Assembly: GCF_003626535.1 (NCBI RefSeq)
Contig: NZ_RBAL01000013.1
Coordinates: 124,001-188,000 of the forward strand
Reading direction: 5' to 3'
DNA from: Streptomyces hoynatensis
GTDB taxonomy: Bacteria > Actinomycetota > Actinomycetes > Streptomycetales > Streptomycetaceae
DNA: 64,000 nt
Shown: piece after piece, positions 61,408-64,000 of the stretch
Position numbering within the stretch: position 1 is the stretch's first letter
How the letters are laid out: each line of letters opens with the position of its first letter
The notes under the pieces: model-generated
Databases searched by the model: none
What the model was told of the DNA's origin: nothing
What the model saw: the letters and a program-made list of their open reading frames with translations, nothing else
Position numbers and translations under genes: made by a program

Positions 61408-63065
61408 GCATCGCCACCGCCCGGCGCCCGGCCCCACCCGCCGGCCCCGCGGCCACCGGCCGCGGGCACCCGCTCGCGGGCACCGGCACCCTCCTCAGGT
61501 TCAGCCTGCGGCGCGACCGGGTCCGCCTGCCGGTGTGGATCGCCGCGCTCTACCTCACCACCGTCTCCACGGTCTCGGGCTTCTCCGGCCAGTACGGCAC
61601 CGCCGAGGACCGCGCCGAACTCGCCGACACCCTCTCGGGCCCCGCGGGACTGGCCATGTCCGGCCCGGAGCACTACCTGGACGGCGGCTACGACTACGGC
61701 GCGATGACCGGCCACCAGCTCATCGGCTTCATGGGCGTCGCCGTCGGCCTGATGAGCGTGCTCACCGTGGTGCGGCACAGCAGGACCGAGGAGGAGACCG
61801 GCCGCGCCGAGCTGCTGCGGGCCTCCGTCGTGGGACGGCACGCCCACCTGGCCGCGGCCCTCGCGGTCGCCGCGCTGGCCAACCTGGCGCTCGGCCTGCT
61901 CCTGGCCGGGACGCTCGCCGGCCTGGGCATGGCGGGCGTCACCGGCGCCGGCTCCCTGCTCTACGGCGCCACCAGCCTCGGCATCGGCCTGTCCTTCGCC
62001 GCGATCGCCGCCGTCACCGTGCAGATCACCCCCTTCTCCCGCGGCGCCTCCGGCCTCGCCCTCACCGCGGTCGGCACCGCGTACGCGCTGCGCGCCGTCG
62101 GGGACGTCGGCCCGGACGCGCTCTCCTGGCTCTCCCCCATCGGCTGGGCGCAGCGCTGTTACGTCTACGTCGACGACCGCTGGTGGCCGCTCGGCCTGCA
62201 CCTGCTGCTCGTCCTCGGCTGCTGCGCCGCCGCCCTCGCGCTCAGCGCCAGGCGGGACGTCGGCGCCGGGCTGCGCCCGCCGCGCCCGGGCCGCCCGGCC
62301 GCGTCCACGGCGCTGTCCCGGCCGGCCGGCTTCGCGTTCCGGCTCCAGCGCGGCGTCCTGGCCGGCTTCGCCGCGGGCGCCCTGCTGTTCAGCCTCATGT
62401 ACGGCTCGATCCTCGGCGAGGCCGAGGACCTGCTCCAGGACAACGAGGAGCTGCGCCGGCTGGTGGAGGAGCTGGGCGGCGACCTCGTGGAGTCCTTCGC
62501 CTCCGTGGCGATGAGCGTGCTGGCCATCCTCGTCGCCTGCCACGTGGTGATGGCCACGCTGCGGCCGCGGGCCGAGGAGTCCGCGGGCCGCGCCGAGCCG
62601 GTGCTGGCCACCGGCCTGTCCCGCACCCGGTGGCTGGGCAGCCACCTGGCGGTCGCGCTGGCCGGCGGCACCGCGCTGATGCTGCTCGCCGGCTTCGGCT
62701 TCGGCGCCTCGGGCGCGGCCTCTGCCGACGACGGCGCGCTGCTGTGGAAGCTGCCCCTGTCCTCGCTCGCCTACGCGCCCGCGCTGTGGGTGACCGCCGG
62801 GGTGGCGGTCGCGCTGTACGGCTGGTTCCCGCGCGCGACGGCGGCGGCCTGGGTCGTGCCGGCGTACGCGTTCTTCACCGTCTACCTCGGCGAGTTGATC
62901 GCCCTCCCGGACTGGCTGAGCGACCTCTCCCCGGTGGGCCACGTGCCCCAGGTGCCGGCCGCCGACCTGGCCTGGACCCCGCTGCTGGTGATGACGGCCC
63001 TGGCCGCCGCGCTGATCTGGCTCGGCCTTGCGGGCTTCCGGCGCCGCGACCTGGAGTCGAAGTAG
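61404..63065 (+). CDS. ABC exporter permease, antibiotic-exporter type
   Basis: A 553-residue integral membrane protein with about twelve TM helices in two repeated halves. The first half contains [19 protein letters not shown] and [14 protein letters not shown], the second [20 protein letters not shown] and [20 protein letters not shown]. This duplicated layout with the GRAELLR/GRAEPVL motif is that of actinobacterial exporters of polyketide antibiotics (COG3559-like). The partner ATPase is immediately upstream. The substrate is unknown. Confidence 0.88.
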   Translation: MSIATARRPAPPAGPAATGRGHPLAGTGTLLRFSLRRDRVRLPVWIAALYLTTVSTVSGFSGQYGTAEDRAELADTLSGPAGLAMSGPEHYLDGGYDYGAMTGHQLIGFMGVAVGLMSVLTVVRHSRTEEETGRAELLRASVVGRHAHLAAALAVAALANLALGLLLAGTLAGLGMAGVTGAGSLLYGATSLGIGLSFAAIAAVTVQITPFSRGASGLALTAVGTAYALRAVGDVGPDALSWLSPIGWAQRCYVYVDDRWWPLGLHLLLVLGCCAAALALSARRDVGAGLRPPRPGRPAASTALSRPAGFAFRLQRGVLAGFAAGALLFSLMYGSILGEAEDLLQDNEELRRLVEELGGDLVESFASVAMSVLAILVACHVVMATLRPRAEESAGRAEPVLATGLSRTRWLGSHLAVALAGGTALMLLAGFGFGASGAASADDGALLWKLPLSSLAYAPALWVTAGVAVALYGWFPRATAAAWVVPAYAFFTVYLGELIALPDWLSDLSPVGHVPQVPAADLAWTPLLVMTALAAALIWLGLAGFRRRDLESK

Positions 63066-63072
63066 CCCCTTC

Positions 63073-63108
63073 CCCGTGGGGCGGCCGGGCACCCGGCCGC
63101 CCCACGGG
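63073..63108 (+). terminator. Terminator after ABC exporter operon
   Basis: A perfect 17-bp stem (63073-63089 with 63092-63108) with a 2-base gap between the arms. Confidence 0.75.
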
Positions 63109-63209
63109 CACGCCGGCCCGCCGGGGGCGCGGGCGCCGCCGGGAGCGCGGGCGGCACCGGCCCGAACGGCGCAACCCGGCACCCGCAGGGAGGCGCTCCG
63201 GATGCGGCG

Positions 63210-63250
63210 GGCGTGACGCACTGTTCGCATAGGTGACATCCCGTCACGCC
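63210..63250. promoter_or_regulatory. Inverted repeat before exported protein gene
   Basis: GGCGTGACG (63210-63218) and CGTCACGCC (63242-63250) are perfect 9-base arms around 23 bases that contain CATAGGT, a possible -10. The gene starts 36 bases further on. Confidence 0.5.
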
Positions 63251-63285
63251 GCTGCGTGCCGCAGACGACCCGGAGGTCACCTTTC

Positions 63286-63861
63286 ATGAAGCCCCTGCAC
63301 CCAAGAGGCAGCCGCCGCCTGGCCGTTACGGCCGCCACGCTGCTCACCCTCGGCCTCGCCACCCCGGCCCTCGCCGCGGAGGGCGCCGGCACGACGGCCG
63401 CCGAGGCCGCCGCCCCGGCCCTGCCCGGCTGGAGCAACTCCTCGCCCCTGACCATCAGCCCGAGCTCGGGCGGCGCGGGCACGCGGGTCACCGTGCGGGC
63501 CACCTGCCGCCCCAGCGGCCCGGCCACCTCGCAGGCCTTCCAGCAGAGCATCACCCTGCGGCAGACCAGCAACCACCAGTGGACGGGCACCGGCACCATC
63601 AAGACCAGCGGTCTCGTGGTCGGCCAGCGCTACCCGGTGACCGTGCCCTGCGACGACGGCACCACCCTGACCACCAACTTCACCTTCACGGCCACCCCGA
63701 CCGGCGGCGCGGCGGCCGGCTTCGGCGGCGCCGCCCGGGGCGGTGACGAGGGCGGCAGCCAGACGACGGCGCTGGCCGTCGGCGGCGGCATCGCCCTCGC
63801 CGGTGCCGCGGGCTACGTGTTCCTGGCCCGCCGCCGCCGCTCCACCGGCGACCACTACTGA
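63286..63861 (+). CDS. Small exported, C-terminally membrane-anchored protein
   Basis: A 191-residue protein. The signal peptide (MKPLHPRGSRRLAVTAATLL, cleavage after LATPALA near residue 30) is followed by an Ala/Ser/Thr-rich outer domain with two cysteines (ATCRPS and VPCDDG) that may pair. A Gly-rich stretch leads to one C-terminal TM helix (LAVGGGIALAGAAGYVFLA) and a basic end (RRRRSTGDHY). No LPXTG sortase motif is seen. ATG 63286 has GGAGG upstream. The function is unknown; by layout it displays a small domain on the cell surface. Confidence 0.83.
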   Translation: MKPLHPRGSRRLAVTAATLLTLGLATPALAAEGAGTTAAEAAAPALPGWSNSSPLTISPSSGGAGTRVTVRATCRPSGPATSQAFQQSITLRQTSNHQWTGTGTIKTSGLVVGQRYPVTVPCDDGTTLTTNFTFTATPTGGAAAGFGGAARGGDEGGSQTTALAVGGGIALAGAAGYVFLARRRRSTGDHY

Positions 63862-64000
63862 GGGGGAGCGGGCGTGCTTCGACACCCGCGGCTGCCCGGC
63901 AGCCCCAGGAGGCGACGGCGGCCCCGGCCGGGAGGCGAGGCGCGGGCGGCCCGCGAGCCGCGCCACCGCCCGCAGCCCGGCCGGGGCGGCGCGCCGCGGG

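Overview
The window is very high-GC DNA with clear actinobacterial signatures: bldC, lsr2, smPurL with PurS and PurQ, DUF3073, valine dehydrogenase, GTG/TTG starts and many leaderless-type promoters. The order hrpA - tRNA-Asp - bldC - vdh - DUF3073 - purM - purF - purL/Q/S - purC - purD is that of a Streptomyces chromosome core. I therefore read it as Streptomyces or a very close relative; no species can be named from this stretch.

Region 1 (1-15.4 kb) is metabolic and accessory. A 5'-truncated GMC oxidoreductase is followed by an SDR. A tightly coupled five-gene minus-strand operon follows (SDR, flavin amine oxidase, crotonase, PPO/desaturase-like FAD enzyme, SDR). Next comes a three-subunit PaoABC-type molybdenum aldehyde oxidoreductase read away from a MarR regulator, then a TetR regulator divergent from a DHA2-type MFS exporter, with two operator-like palindromes between them.

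Region 2 (15.5-19.8 kb) begins with tRNA-Asp and tRNA-Phe and holds the remnant of an integrative element. It contains an orphan low-GC membrane protein, a tyrosine integrase, an excisionase-type HTH protein, an iteron and long-palindrome region, and the 3' fragment of a DUF3631 gene. Replication and transfer genes are missing.

Region 3 (19.8-45.6 kb) is core chromosome. It holds a DinB-fold protein, hrpA, a second identical tRNA-Asp, bldC, vdh, the de novo purine genes purM, purF, purL, purQ, purS, purC and purD, lsr2, two tRNA-Gly genes, and several conserved genes of unknown role. Two of these look like a catalytically dead M48 peptidase and a SLATT-type 2TM protein.

Region 4 (45.7-64 kb) carries a GntR and a MarR regulator, and then four consecutive paralogous transmembrane Ser/Thr kinases (48.2-57.4 kb). 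Their kinase domains are nearly identical in DNA, but their linkers and four-cysteine outer sensor domains have diverged. purA, a degenerate diacylglycerol-kinase-like protein, and a GbsR/MarR regulator divergent from a two-gene ABC exporter follow, and the window ends with a small exported, membrane-anchored protein.

The strongest candidates for an undescribed system are the four-kinase array with its sensor domain, the five-gene oxidoreductase operon, and the element remnant with its unknown membrane protein and iterons. Identifications rest on reading motifs by eye; no database search was possible.
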